Shown here: positions 37,087 through 46,578 of the stretch, one piece after another
Numbering within the stretch: the first letter of the stretch is position 1
Layout: each line of letters starts with the position of its first letter
NCBI RefSeq assembly: GCF_029581355.1
Contig: NZ_CP120849.1
Location: 1,582,501-1,646,500 of the forward strand
Reading direction: 5' to 3'
DNA length: 64,000 nt
From: Parabacteroides chongii
GTDB taxonomy: Bacteria > Bacteroidota > Bacteroidia > Bacteroidales > Tannerellaceae
The notes under the pieces: model-generated
What the model saw: only the letters and a program-made list of their open reading frames with translations
Databases searched by the model: none
Told to the model about the DNA's origin: nothing
Program-made: the position numbers and the translations under genes

Positions 37087-37751
37087 ATTACTTTGGATTT
37101 AGCGGATTGACGGCATAAGCCGCCGCTTCGGATTACAGCACCGCAGTTCTGAAAGGCTTCCCGACTTCGGAGGGAAAGCCCGCCCCCTGCAAGGGCAAGT
37201 GCTTTTCGTGGCTGCTCAAAATATTTTGAGCGGCTGAAAAGACATCTTGCTATGTTCAGGTGAACATAAAAATCCGCCTCCGGACGGATTGGGGGAATGC
37301 CTTTCAAACTCCGGGCTGCGCCACCGGCTGCGTACCCTGCCGTTCGGGTGCAAAGTTAGGGTGATAAATCCGTGTCTGACAGAGGCGTAAGTGTGCCGAA
37401 TGGTGCCAATCGGCGCAACATGCTGCCACTTGCCGGAGAAGTGATACAAGTACTGAAAATTCATTGTTTATTTGCAGCGTGATTCGGATGTGGGACTGAA
37501 AATACACTCCTTCCGCCAGATGTTCGGACATCAATCCAAACGGATGAAAACAGGTGTACATATTCAGCCGGTTTTCCAAGCACACGTCCATGCGGACGGA
37601 TAAAGGCGTGGGTGATTGGACAGACCGATGAATGCCCGCAGGCACAGCCGGATTAAAGAGTGAATAAATAAATGGAAGTGCGTGCGTATGTATGAATGGC
37701 AATACGCTACCGCTACCGGACAGATGTATAACCAAATAAATTATCAGACAA
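37087..37751. other. Noncoding region between mobA and traA, probable oriT
   Basis: Contains the perfect 18-bp palindrome GCTCAAAATATTTTGAGC (37213-37230), a stem ATCCGCCTCCGGACGGAT (about 37271-37288) and a CTTCCC/GGGAAAG stem (about 37157-37179). It separates the divergent mob and tra operons, where CTnDOT oriT and tra promoters lie. No ORF here is convincing. The nick site is not identified. Confidence 0.5.
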
Positions 37752-38507
37752 ATGAAAGAAGCAACTTATGTGGCAATCTCCACGCAGAAAGGTGGAGCGG
37801 GTAAGACAACCCTGACAGTGCTTGTGGCAAGCTACCTGCACTATGTGAAAGGCTATAACGTAGCCGTAGTGGACTGCGATTTTCCGCAGTACAGCATCCA
37901 TGATATGCGCAAGCGTGACATGAAAGCCGTCATGGAGGATGAGCATTACAAGGTGCTGGCGTATGAGCAGCTCAAGCGGTTGAAGAAAAATCCGTACCCA
38001 ATCAGATGCAGCCGTGCGGAAGACGCGATAAGCACCGCCGAAAATCTGGTAGAAGCGCAGCCCGACCTCGATTTCGTGTTCTTCGACCTGCCGGGAACCA
38101 TCAACAACGCCGACGTGGTACAGACCATTTCCAAAATGGACTATATCTTCACGCCCATCATCGCCGACCGTGTGGTGATGGAGAGTTCCATCAAGTTCGC
38201 CACTGTCATCAACGAACAGATGATAAGTACGGGCAAGTCCGGCATCAAAGGGATTTATCTCGTGTGGAACATGGTGGACGGACGCGAAAAGACAGAACTG
38301 TATAAGGCATACGACAAGGTCTGTGCCGAGTTCGCCCTGCCTATTTTGGAAACATACCTGCCTGATAGCAAGCGTTTTCGCAAGGAAACGGCGGCAGAAC
38401 GCAAGGCGGTATTCCGATCCACAGCCTTCCCTGCGGACAAAACGCTGATACGCGGCAGTAACCTTGACAAACTTGCGGATGAGATTCTCGGTATCATTAA
38501 AAGCTGA
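37752..38507 (+). CDS. traA: ParA/MinD-type ATPase TraA
   Basis: 251 residues. The deviant Walker A is STQKGGAGKTTL (about 10-21), with Walker B VFFDLPG. It is a ParA-family partition-like ATPase, the first gene of the CTnDOT tra operon. A role in locating or stabilising the element is inferred from the family. Spacing to traB is 5 bp. Confidence 0.9.
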   Translation: MKEATYVAISTQKGGAGKTTLTVLVASYLHYVKGYNVAVVDCDFPQYSIHDMRKRDMKAVMEDEHYKVLAYEQLKRLKKNPYPIRCSRAEDAISTAENLVEAQPDLDFVFFDLPGTINNADVVQTISKMDYIFTPIIADRVVMESSIKFATVINEQMISTGKSGIKGIYLVWNMVDGREKTELYKAYDKVCAEFALPILETYLPDSKRFRKETAAERKAVFRSTAFPADKTLIRGSNLDKLADEILGIIKS

Positions 38508-38512
38508 ATATC

Positions 38513-38965
38513 ATGGCAAAGAAAACAAGAATCGAGGACATCGACAGCGAAGCCGTAATCAACTCGTTCCGGCTGGATGATACAAGCATTCCACCGGAAG
38601 CGAGAAGTGCGGGTGGAAACGCACCTTCTCCACCTCCGAAAGAAGCGACACAAGAAGCAGCCGTTTCCTTGCCTGTCCCGCACTACAAAGAGGAACCGGA
38701 ACGCAGGCGCAGGAACGGCAAGCTGGAAAAACCGGATTATGATACGGTATTCATGTGCGGGTCCAATGTAACGGCAAGGCTCGGCAAGCAAGTATATATC
38801 CGCAAGGAATACCACGACCGCATACAGAAAATGCTTCATGTAATCGGAGGCAACGAGGTGACTATCGCGGCTTTTCTTGACAACGTGCTGACACACCATT
38901 TCACGCTGTTCCAAGACGAGATAGCCGAATCGTTCAAACGGCATATGGAATCCTATAACCTATAA
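38513..38965 (+). CDS. traB: TraB, DUF3408 protein
   Basis: 150 residues. The first half is disordered and the second half is a DUF3408 helix-rich domain (KQVYIRKEYHDRIQKMLHVI) that resembles a ribbon-helix-helix/ParB-like partner. It lies after traA, so a DNA-binding partner of TraA is likely. Function is not established. Confidence 0.8.
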   Translation: MAKKTRIEDIDSEAVINSFRLDDTSIPPEARSAGGNAPSPPPKEATQEAAVSLPVPHYKEEPERRRRNGKLEKPDYDTVFMCGSNVTARLGKQVYIRKEYHDRIQKMLHVIGGNEVTIAAFLDNVLTHHFTLFQDEIAESFKRHMESYNL

Positions 38966-38990
38966 ACACCCAATAAACAACAAAAAAAGT

Positions 38991-39353
38991 ATGAAAAGAA
39001 CAAAGAAGAACCGTCAGGCAGACTGCCTGCAAACAGAAAAGAGAGAGAGAACCGCTGCCCGTGCAGCAAAGTGTACAACCGACTACAATCAGGAAAATAC
39101 CGGCGGTGACTTCCGCAAGGATAAAAGCAGAGACAAACCGCTCTCGACTTTCCTGCAAGCATCGGAAATCAAAACGCGGCAATGTATATACATCAGCCGC
39201 GAGATCCATGAGAAAGTCGCCATCGTTGCCAGTCGAATGGGAAACGGCTTAAGCATCGGCAAGTTCGTGGACAACATCCTCCGAGACCATTTCCGACAAT
39301 ACGGGACACAGTACACGGAGCAGATTGAAAACGCCAAAAAAGTGAAACTATGA
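38991..39353 (+). CDS. traC: TraC, DUF3408 protein
   Basis: 120 residues. A basic disordered N terminus is followed by the same type of DUF3408 domain as TraB (RQCIYISREIHEKVAIVASRM). It looks like a paralogue of TraB. Its stop overlaps the traD start by 4 nt. Confidence 0.75.
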   Translation: MKRTKKNRQADCLQTEKRERTAARAAKCTTDYNQENTGGDFRKDKSRDKPLSTFLQASEIKTRQCIYISREIHEKVAIVASRMGNGLSIGKFVDNILRDHFRQYGTQYTEQIENAKKVKL

Positions 39354-40090
39354 CAAAGGTGTTTTTAATCGTATCGGTTGCCTGCAACGTGTGGTTTCTG
39401 TCCCTGTTGCTCTACGACCGCATCATGGAAACGAAACTTATCCGTTTCTTCAGACACATTGCCGGTCTGTGGCGGTCATTGGACAGTACGGTGGCAGAGC
39501 AGGGAAAGGATAAGGAAACGCCTCCCACAGATACCTCGGACATCATCGGCAAGAGCCGTTTCAAGATGGCTCCAACCCGGACAAAGACTGCCATACCGAC
39601 GCAGGAAGCTGCCACTTCAGAAAAAGGCATTGAGCTGTCGGAGGAAGAGGCTACTTTTGACGACGGAAACACGGAAACCGCTTCCCGTCCGCGACAAATA
39701 CCCGAAGACAAGCTCGATGAGACCTTCATGAGCATTTCACCTTCGGAACTGGAGTACGGAGAGGATGATCCGGAGGACGAAGAACCGGACAAAAAGCAGG
39801 CTTCGGGAAGCAGTTTCGAGGATATTGACATAGCAGTACGCGCCATACGGAAAGATTCACCATCCGATGAGGAAATGCGACACGCCGGGAAGGTCATGAC
39901 GGAACTAGACGGAACAGAGCTTTTCACAAGGATAACGGAACGCCTGACCGATGAAGCGATGAGCGAGAGGCTTGCAAAGGCGATGTCTGTTTTCGTGGAC
40001 ACGGTGAACATGACAGTGACACGCCAAAAGGAAAAGGTGTTCGTGATTCCCGACAATATCGAGGAGTTCGATTTCCGAAACTATGTATAA
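39350..40090 (+). CDS. traD: TraD, acidic membrane-anchored protein
   Basis: 246 residues. An N-terminal hydrophobic segment (VFLIVSVACNVWFLSLLLY) is followed by a long acidic disordered region. A conserved C-terminal helical block starts at about residue 160. It is recognised by its position and type in Bacteroidales tra operons. The biochemical role is unknown. Confidence 0.7.
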   Translation: MTKVFLIVSVACNVWFLSLLLYDRIMETKLIRFFRHIAGLWRSLDSTVAEQGKDKETPPTDTSDIIGKSRFKMAPTRTKTAIPTQEAATSEKGIELSEEEATFDDGNTETASRPRQIPEDKLDETFMSISPSELEYGEDDPEDEEPDKKQASGSSFEDIDIAVRAIRKDSPSDEEMRHAGKVMTELDGTELFTRITERLTDEAMSERLAKAMSVFVDTVNMTVTRQKEKVFVIPDNIEEFDFRNYV

Positions 40091-40291
40091 CGACTAAAAA
40101 GAATGGAAATGAAAACGTAAGACTGTATCACACCATGCGCACGGCAGTACAAGGTACAGCCAATCCGCAACGGACACACCCAAGTCCGTAGAAACAAACG
40201 GGCTACCACTAAACCAAAGTAAAGTAATCAAGTATCAACCGCCCGAAAAAGGACCATCCACCCTTTCGACGGCACAAAACAAGAACAGTTT

Positions 40292-40603
40292 ATGAACAAG
40301 AACATCAGACAAAAGTTTATCATCTCTGCGGCACTTATGATCGCCGCCACCGCTACCGCTTCCGCTCAAGGAAACGGTCTTGCAGGCATCACGGAAGCCA
40401 CCTCGATGGTGAGTTCGTATTTTGAACCCGCCACGAAACTCATCTACGCCATCGGCGCGGTGATCGGTCTTATCGGGGGCGTGAAAGTCTATTCAAAATT
40501 CTCGTCAGGAGACCCCGACACCTCCAAGACCGCCGCAAGCTGGTTCGGTGCGTGTATCTTCCTTATCGTAGCCGCCACCATCCTGCGCTCATTCTTCCTT
40601 TAA
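40292..40603 (+). CDS. traE: TraE, DUF4134 membrane protein (VirB2-like)
   Basis: 103 residues: a signal-like N terminus ending ASAQ, then two hydrophobic helices. The size and topology match prepilin-like DUF4134 proteins. A 201-bp noncoding leader separates it from traD and includes a degenerate CCACTAAACCAAAGTA leader motif at about 40207. Confidence 0.85.
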   Translation: MNKNIRQKFIISAALMIAATATASAQGNGLAGITEATSMVSSYFEPATKLIYAIGAVIGLIGGVKVYSKFSSGDPDTSKTAASWFGACIFLIVAATILRSFFL

Positions 40604-40614
40604 TATAATAATGT

Positions 40615-40947
40615 ATGGCTGAATACCCGATAAACAAGGGTATCGGCCGTCCGGTCGAGTTCAAGGGACTGAAAGCCCAGTACCTCTTCATCTTCTGCGG
40701 AGGTCTGCTCGTTCTCTTCGTCCTGTTCGTCATCCTCTACATGGTCGGCATCGGCCAGTGGATATGTATCGGCTTCGGTGCGGTATCGTCCTCCATCCTC
40801 GTATGGCAGACCTTCGCGCTGAACGCCCGGTACGGCGAACACGGGCTGATGAAGTTGGGAGCGGCACGGAGCCATCCCCGATACCTTATCAACCGGCGGC
40901 GGATCACCCGATTATTCACACGTAAACGAAAGGAAGAAACTGCATGA
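40615..40947 (+). CDS. traF: TraF, DUF4133 membrane protein (VirB3-like)
   Basis: 110 residues: a short cytoplasmic N terminus (INKGIGRPVEFKGL), two membrane helices and a basic C terminus. It is part of the mating channel at the inner membrane. It overlaps traG by 4 nt. Confidence 0.85.
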   Translation: MAEYPINKGIGRPVEFKGLKAQYLFIFCGGLLVLFVLFVILYMVGIGQWICIGFGAVSSSILVWQTFALNARYGEHGLMKLGAARSHPRYLINRRRITRLFTRKRKEETA

Positions 40948-43448
40948 GAAATACATCGAAAATGACTACACTGGAAAACAGGTTCCCGCTGCTGGCAGTG
41001 GAACACGGCTGCATCATCTCCAAAGACGCCGACATCACGGTGGCTTTCGAGGTGGAACTGCCGGAGCTTTATACCGTGACAAGCGCGGAGTACGAGGCGA
41101 TACACGGCTGCTGGTGCAAGGCGATCAAGGTCTTGCCGGATTTCTCCGTCGTCCACAAGCAGGACTGGTTCATCAAGGAGAAGTACAGACCGGAGTTGCA
41201 GAAGGACGATATGAGTTTCCTCTCGCGGAGCTTCGAGCGTCATTTCAACGAGCGTCCGTACCTGAAACACACGTGCTACCTCTACCTGACCAAGACGACA
41301 AAGGAGCGTAACCGTATGCAGAGCAATTTCAGTACGCTGTGCCGGGGGCATATCATCCCGAAGGAGCTGGACAGGGAAACCGCCGCGAAGTTCATGGAGG
41401 CGACGGAACAGTTCGAGCGCATCATGAACGACAGCGGTTTTGTCAGGCTGCGCCGCCTCTCCACCGACGAGATTGTGGGGACGGACGGCAAAGCCGGGCT
41501 GCTGGAGCGGTACTTCTCGCTCCTGCCCGAAGATAACGCCACGTTGCAGGACATCGAGCTTTCGGCAAGGGAGATGCGCATCGGCGACAACCGGCTGTGC
41601 CTGCACACCCTTTCCGACGCGGAAGACCTGCCCGGCACGGTGGCGACAGACACCCGTTACGAGCGGCTGTCCACCGACCGCTCGGACTGCCGCCTCTCCT
41701 TCGCCTCCCCCGTGGGGCTGCTGCTGCCGTGCAACCACATTTACAACCAGTATGTGATTATCGACAACAGCGAGGAGAACCTGCAGAGGTTCGAGAAGTC
41801 CGCCCGCAACATGCAGTCGCTCTCCCGCTATTCAAGGAGCAACAGCATCAACCGCGAGTGGATAGACCAGTACCTGAACGAAGCCCATTCCTACGGTCTG
41901 ACCTCTGTACGGGCGCACTTCAACGTCATGGCGTGGAGCGACGACGCGGAGGAGCTGAAGCATATCAGGAACGATGTGGGAAGCCTGCTGGCAAGCATGG
42001 AGTGCGTGCCGCGCCATAACACCATCGACTGCCCGACACTCTACTGGGCGGCCATGCCCGGCAATGCGGCGGACTTCCCTGCGGAGGAGAGTTTCCACAC
42101 CTTCATCGAGCAGGCGGTGTGCCTCTTCACGGAGGAAACCAATTACCGCAGTTCGCCCTCGCCCTTCGGCATCAAGATGGTGGACAGGCTCACGGGAAAA
42201 CCGCTGCATCTCGATATTTCCGACCTGCCGATGAAAAAAGGCATCACGACCAACAGAAACAAATTCGTGTTGGGGCCCAGCGGAAGCGGCAAATCCTTCT
42301 TCATGAACCACCTCGTGAGGCAGTATTGGGAGCAGGGCACGCACGTGGTACTGGTGGACACGGGAAACTCCTATCAGGGACTGTGCGAGATGATACGGCG
42401 CAAGACGGGCGGCGCGGACGGCGTGTATTTCACCTACACGGAGGAGAAGCCCATCAGCTTCAATCCGTTCTACACTGATGATTATGTGTTCGACGTGGAG
42501 AAGAAGGACAGCATCAAGACGCTGCTGCTGACGCTCTGGAAGTCGGAGGACGACAAGGTGACGAAAACGGAGAGCGGTGAACTGGGCAGTGCGGTGAACG
42601 CCTACATCGAACGTATCAAGGCAGACCGGAGCATCGTGCCCTCGTTCAATACTTTCTACGAGTATATGCGTGACGACTACCGCAGGGAACTGGCGGAGCG
42701 CGAGATAAAGGTGGAGAAGGAAGACTTCAACATCGACAACATGCTGACCACCATGCGGCAGTATTACCAGGGCGGACGCTACGACTTCCTGCTCAACTCC
42801 ACGGAGAACATCGACCTGCTGGGCAAGCGGTTCATCGTCTTCGAGATTGATTCGATAAAGGAAAACCGCGAACTGTTCCCGGTAGTTACCATCATCATCA
42901 TGGAGGCTTTCATCAACAAGATGCGACGGCTGAAAGGCGTGCGGAAACAACTGATAGTGGAAGAGGCTTGGAAGGCTCTTTCTTCGGCGAACATGGCTGA
43001 ATATCTGCGTTATATGTACAAGACGGTCAGAAAATATTACGGTGAGGCAATCGTGGTGACGCAGGAGGTGGACGACATCATTTCCTCCCCCGTTGTTAAA
43101 GAGAGCATCATCAACAACTCGGACTGCAAGATACTTCTCGACCAAAGAAAGTACATGAACAAGTTCGACCAGATTCAGGCGTTGCTCGGACTGACGGAGA
43201 AGGAGAAGTCGCAGATACTCTCCATCAACATGGCGAACAACCCTTCAAGGTTCTACAAGGAGGTGTGGATAGGCTTAGGTGACACGCAGTCGGCGGTCTA
43301 TGCCACCGAGGTGAGTGCGGAGGAGTATCTGGCATACACCACCGAGGAAACGGAGAAGGTGGAGGTTTACCGTCTGGCGGAGCAGCTGGGCGGCGACATC
43401 GAAGCCGCCATCCGGCAGCTTGCCGAAAGGCGGAGAAACAGACAATAA
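40944..43448 (+). CDS. traG: TraG, VirB4-type conjugation ATPase
   Basis: 834 residues. Walker A is GPSGSGKSFF (about 443) and Walker B is QLIVEEAWKAL (about 668). A C-terminal Q-rich switch (VVTQEVDDI) follows. It energises pilus or channel assembly. This TraG is VirB4-like and distinct from the VirD4-type coupling protein, called MobC here. Intact. Confidence 0.95.
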   Translation: MRNTSKMTTLENRFPLLAVEHGCIISKDADITVAFEVELPELYTVTSAEYEAIHGCWCKAIKVLPDFSVVHKQDWFIKEKYRPELQKDDMSFLSRSFERHFNERPYLKHTCYLYLTKTTKERNRMQSNFSTLCRGHIIPKELDRETAAKFMEATEQFERIMNDSGFVRLRRLSTDEIVGTDGKAGLLERYFSLLPEDNATLQDIELSAREMRIGDNRLCLHTLSDAEDLPGTVATDTRYERLSTDRSDCRLSFASPVGLLLPCNHIYNQYVIIDNSEENLQRFEKSARNMQSLSRYSRSNSINREWIDQYLNEAHSYGLTSVRAHFNVMAWSDDAEELKHIRNDVGSLLASMECVPRHNTIDCPTLYWAAMPGNAADFPAEESFHTFIEQAVCLFTEETNYRSSPSPFGIKMVDRLTGKPLHLDISDLPMKKGITTNRNKFVLGPSGSGKSFFMNHLVRQYWEQGTHVVLVDTGNSYQGLCEMIRRKTGGADGVYFTYTEEKPISFNPFYTDDYVFDVEKKDSIKTLLLTLWKSEDDKVTKTESGELGSAVNAYIERIKADRSIVPSFNTFYEYMRDDYRRELAEREIKVEKEDFNIDNMLTTMRQYYQGGRYDFLLNSTENIDLLGKRFIVFEIDSIKENRELFPVVTIIIMEAFINKMRRLKGVRKQLIVEEAWKALSSANMAEYLRYMYKTVRKYYGEAIVVTQEVDDIISSPVVKESIINNSDCKILLDQRKYMNKFDQIQALLGLTEKEKSQILSINMANNPSRFYKEVWIGLGDTQSAVYATEVSAEEYLAYTTEETEKVEVYRLAEQLGGDIEAAIRQLAERRRNRQ

Positions 43449-43490
43449 GCAATCAATAAAACAGATTTATCAACGAAAAAAGAAAAGCGT

Positions 43491-43871
43491 ATGAGTATTT
43501 CAAGAATGAAGATGCTGAAAATCAGCGAGTGTTTAATAGGATTGGCAGTCGTGATGCTACAATCCTGCGATATGGCGGATAACCGCCGCGACCAATTGTG
43601 CGGAAACTGGACAAGCATGGAAGGAAAGCCCGACGTGCTCATCTACAAGGAGGGCGAAGCCTACAAGGTGACGGTGTTCAAACGGAGCGGCATCCGCCGC
43701 AGGCTGAAACCGGAAACCTACCTCCTGCAGGAGGAGAACGGCAACCTGTTCATGAACACGGGATTCCGCATCGACGTGTCCTATAACGAGGCTACCGACG
43801 TGCTGACCTTCTCTCCGAACGGGGACTATGTGCGTGCAAGCCACGAACCGGAGAACCCGGCAGAAGAATAA
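43491..43871 (+). CDS. traH: TraH, DUF3876 lipoprotein-like protein
   Basis: 126 residues. A lipobox-like signal ends in LQSCDMAD (Cys about 23). A small beta-rich DUF3876 domain follows. It is probably anchored in a membrane, with a role in the mating channel inferred from its fixed place in the operon. Confidence 0.75.
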   Translation: MSISRMKMLKISECLIGLAVVMLQSCDMADNRRDQLCGNWTSMEGKPDVLIYKEGEAYKVTVFKRSGIRRRLKPETYLLQEENGNLFMNTGFRIDVSYNEATDVLTFSPNGDYVRASHEPENPAEE

Positions 43872-43899
43872 GAATGTACAACCGCTAAATCCAAAGAAT

Positions 43900-44535
43900 A
43901 TGAGTATGAAAACAAGAATGGCAATCGCCGTATGCCTGTGCCTGCTTTTCGCAGGCAGGGCTTCCGCCCAATGGGTGGTGAGCGACCCCGGCAATCTGGC
44001 GCAGGGTATCATCAACGCCTCGAAGAACATCGTCCACACCTCGAAGACCGCCACCAACATGGTGAACAACTTTCAGGAAACGGTGAAAATCTACCAGCAG
44101 GGCAAGAAATATTACGATGCGCTCAAATCGGTGAACAATCTCGTCAAGGATGCCCGCAAGGTACAGCAGACCATCCTGATGGTGGGCGACATCACGGACA
44201 TCTATGTGAACAACTTCCAGAAGATGCTCCATGACGGGAACTTCACCCCCGAAGAGCTGTCGGCAATCGCCTTCGGCTATGCGAAGCTGTTGGAAGAGAG
44301 CAACGACGTGCTGACAGATTTGAAGAACGTGGTGAACATCACCACGCTCTCCATGACCGACAAGGACCGCATGGACGTGGTGGAGCGGTGCTACTCCAAG
44401 ATGAAGCGTTACCGTAACCTTGTGGGTTACTATACCAACAAGAACATCAGCGTGAGTTACCTGCGTGCGAAGAAGAAGAATGACCTCGACCGCATCATGG
44501 GACTGTACGGGAACATGGACGAAAGATACTGGTAG
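43900..44535 (+). CDS. traI: TraI, DUF4141 (VirB5-like)
   Basis: 211 residues from the ATG at 43900. A longer in-frame start at 43828 lies inside traH and is rejected. A signal peptide ends ASA-Q, and a long amphipathic helical domain typical of VirB5-like proteins follows. The ATG follows the recurring leader CCGCTAAATCCAAAGAAT. Confidence 0.8.
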   Translation: MSMKTRMAIAVCLCLLFAGRASAQWVVSDPGNLAQGIINASKNIVHTSKTATNMVNNFQETVKIYQQGKKYYDALKSVNNLVKDARKVQQTILMVGDITDIYVNNFQKMLHDGNFTPEELSAIAFGYAKLLEESNDVLTDLKNVVNITTLSMTDKDRMDVVERCYSKMKRYRNLVGYYTNKNISVSYLRAKKKNDLDRIMGLYGNMDERYW

Positions 44536-44538
44536 CCT

Positions 44539-45597
44539 ATGGAATTTGACAACCTTCATCAGATATTGCGCTCGCTTTACGAGCAGATGATGCCGCTTTG
44601 CGGTGACATGGCGGACGTGGCGAGAGGCATCGCCGGACTGGGCGCATTGTTCTACGTTGCCTGCCGGGTATGGCAGTCGCTGGCGAGAGCCGAAGCGATA
44701 GACGTGTTCCCCATGCTCCGCCCGTTCGCCGTCGGTCTGTGCATCATGTTCTTTCCGACAGTGGTGCTCGGTACGGTGAACAGCATTCTGTCACCCGTCG
44801 TGCAAGGCACTGCAAAACTGCTTGAAACACAGACGCTGGACATGAACGAATACCGCAAGCAGAAAGACAAGCTGGAATACGAGGCAAAAGTGCGCAACCC
44901 GGAAACCGCCTACCTTGTGTCCAACGAGGAGTTTGACAAGCAGCTGGAGGAACTGGGCTGGTCTCCCACCGACATGATGACGATGGCTGGAATGTATATA
45001 GACCGGGGGATGTACAACATGAAGAAGAACATCCGTGACTTCTTCCGGGAGATACTGGAACTGATGTTCCAAGCCGCCGCCCTCGTGATAGACACCATCC
45101 GCACGTTCTTCCTCGTGGTGCTGGCGATACTCGGCCCGATAGCCTTCGCCATTTCCGTGTGGGACGGCTTCCAGAGTACGCTCACGCAATGGTTCTGCCG
45201 CTATATACAGGTTTATCTGTGGCTTCCGGTATCGGACATATTCAGCACCATACTGGCGAAGATACAGGTGCTGATGCTGCAAAGCGACATCGAGCGTATG
45301 CAGGCTGACCCGAACTTCTCGCTGGATTCGAGCGACGGGGTGTATATCGTGTTCATGATTATCGGCATCATCGGCTACTTCACGATACCCACTGTTGCGG
45401 GCTGGATCATCCAAGCCGGTGGCATGGGCAGTTACGGGCGCGGTGTGACGCAGCTTGCCGGACGCGGAGCGGCTCTTGCAGGGGGTGTCGCAGGTGCTGC
45501 GGCAGGAAACGCAGCCGGGCGTGTCGGACGTGCCGGGATAAATATGGGCAAGGCGGCATGGAACCATACCGCCGGACGCCTTCTCAAACGGAAATAA
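44539..45597 (+). CDS. traJ: TraJ, polytopic channel protein (VirB6-like)
   Basis: 352 residues with at least five to six membrane helices and a Gly/Ala-rich basic C terminus (AAGNAAGRVGRAG). It is the central inner-membrane component of the mating channel, lying 3 bp after traI. Confidence 0.85.
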   Translation: MEFDNLHQILRSLYEQMMPLCGDMADVARGIAGLGALFYVACRVWQSLARAEAIDVFPMLRPFAVGLCIMFFPTVVLGTVNSILSPVVQGTAKLLETQTLDMNEYRKQKDKLEYEAKVRNPETAYLVSNEEFDKQLEELGWSPTDMMTMAGMYIDRGMYNMKKNIRDFFREILELMFQAAALVIDTIRTFFLVVLAILGPIAFAISVWDGFQSTLTQWFCRYIQVYLWLPVSDIFSTILAKIQVLMLQSDIERMQADPNFSLDSSDGVYIVFMIIGIIGYFTIPTVAGWIIQAGGMGSYGRGVTQLAGRGAALAGGVAGAAAGNAAGRVGRAGINMGKAAWNHTAGRLLKRK

Positions 45598-45615
45598 CCT
45601 ATAAAATCAGACAGA

Positions 45616-46239
45616 ATGGAATTCAAGTCACTCAAGAACATCGAAACATCGTTCAGGCAGATACGCCTGTTCGGTATCGTCTTCCTCGCCCTTTGTACCG
45701 TGATAACGGTCTGGAGCGTGTGGAGTTCCTACCGCTTTGCGGAGCGGCAGAGGGAAAAAATCTATGTACTGGACAACGGCAAGTCGCTGATGCTGGCACT
45801 CTCGCAGGACCTTTCGCAGAACCGTCCGGCAGAGGCACGGGAACACGTGCGCCGCTTCCACGAGCTTTTCTTCACGCTCTCGCCGGAAAAGAGCGCGATT
45901 GAGCACAACGTGAAACGTGCCCTGCTGCTGGCGGACAAGAGCGTGTACCACTACTATTCGGACTTTGCCGAGAAGGGATACTACAACCGGATTATCACAG
46001 GGAACATCAACCAGGTGCTGAAGGTGGACAGCGTGGTGTGCGACTTCGACAGCTATCCCTACCGTGCCGTGACCTATGCCACGCAGAAGATCATCCGGCA
46101 GAGCAACGTCACCGAGCGCAGCCTCGTGACCACGTGCCGGCTGCTCAACTCGTCCCGTTCGGACGACAATCCGAACGGATTCACCATCGAGGGGTTCACC
46201 ATTATCGAAAACAAGGATTTGCAGACAATCAAAAGGTAA
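45616..46239 (+). CDS. traK: TraK (VirB8-like)
   Basis: 207 residues: one N-terminal membrane helix (about 15-37, IVFLALCTVITVWSVW), then a periplasmic NTF2-like domain. It has the size and topology of VirB8-type channel proteins. Confidence 0.85.
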   Translation: MEFKSLKNIETSFRQIRLFGIVFLALCTVITVWSVWSSYRFAERQREKIYVLDNGKSLMLALSQDLSQNRPAEAREHVRRFHELFFTLSPEKSAIEHNVKRALLLADKSVYHYYSDFAEKGYYNRIITGNINQVLKVDSVVCDFDSYPYRAVTYATQKIIRQSNVTERSLVTTCRLLNSSRSDDNPNGFTIEGFTIIENKDLQTIKR

Positions 46240-46245
46240 CAGGGT

Positions 46246-46578
46246 ATGAAAGGAAAAAGTATAAGAAAATCACAGTGGAACGCATACCAGAAACTCCACG
46301 ACAAGAAGAAAATGTGGGTGGCAAGGCTCAAAAGCTATCTGGACGGCTTGCCGCCGAAGACACGCAGGCGCATCGTGCTGGTCATGTTTGCCATTTTCGC
46401 CGCGCTTGCCCTCCACACCTTCAGCAAAGCCGTCCATGACATCGGCAGGAGTGACGGCAGCCGGATGAGGATAGACCACGCCGGGCAGGTGGAGCTGTTC
46501 GTGAAGCCTGACAAGAACAATAGTTTTACACCTTATTATAATATGTATGGAACAGACAAAGAACGAAACAAGGATTGA
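46246..46578 (+). CDS. traL: TraL, small membrane protein
   Basis: 110 residues: a basic N terminus, one membrane helix (VLVMFAIFAALALHTF) and a short periplasmic tail. Its 3' end overlaps traM by 32 nt in another frame, so expression is coupled. Confidence 0.8.
   Translation: MKGKSIRKSQWNAYQKLHDKKKMWVARLKSYLDGLPPKTRRRIVLVMFAIFAALALHTFSKAVHDIGRSDGSRMRIDHAGQVELFVKPDKNNSFTPYYNMYGTDKERNKD

Noticed and set aside
41832..43145. A 437-codon minus-strand frame opposite traG
   Set aside because: It lies wholly antisense to the well-defined VirB4 ATPase and has no recognisable domain.
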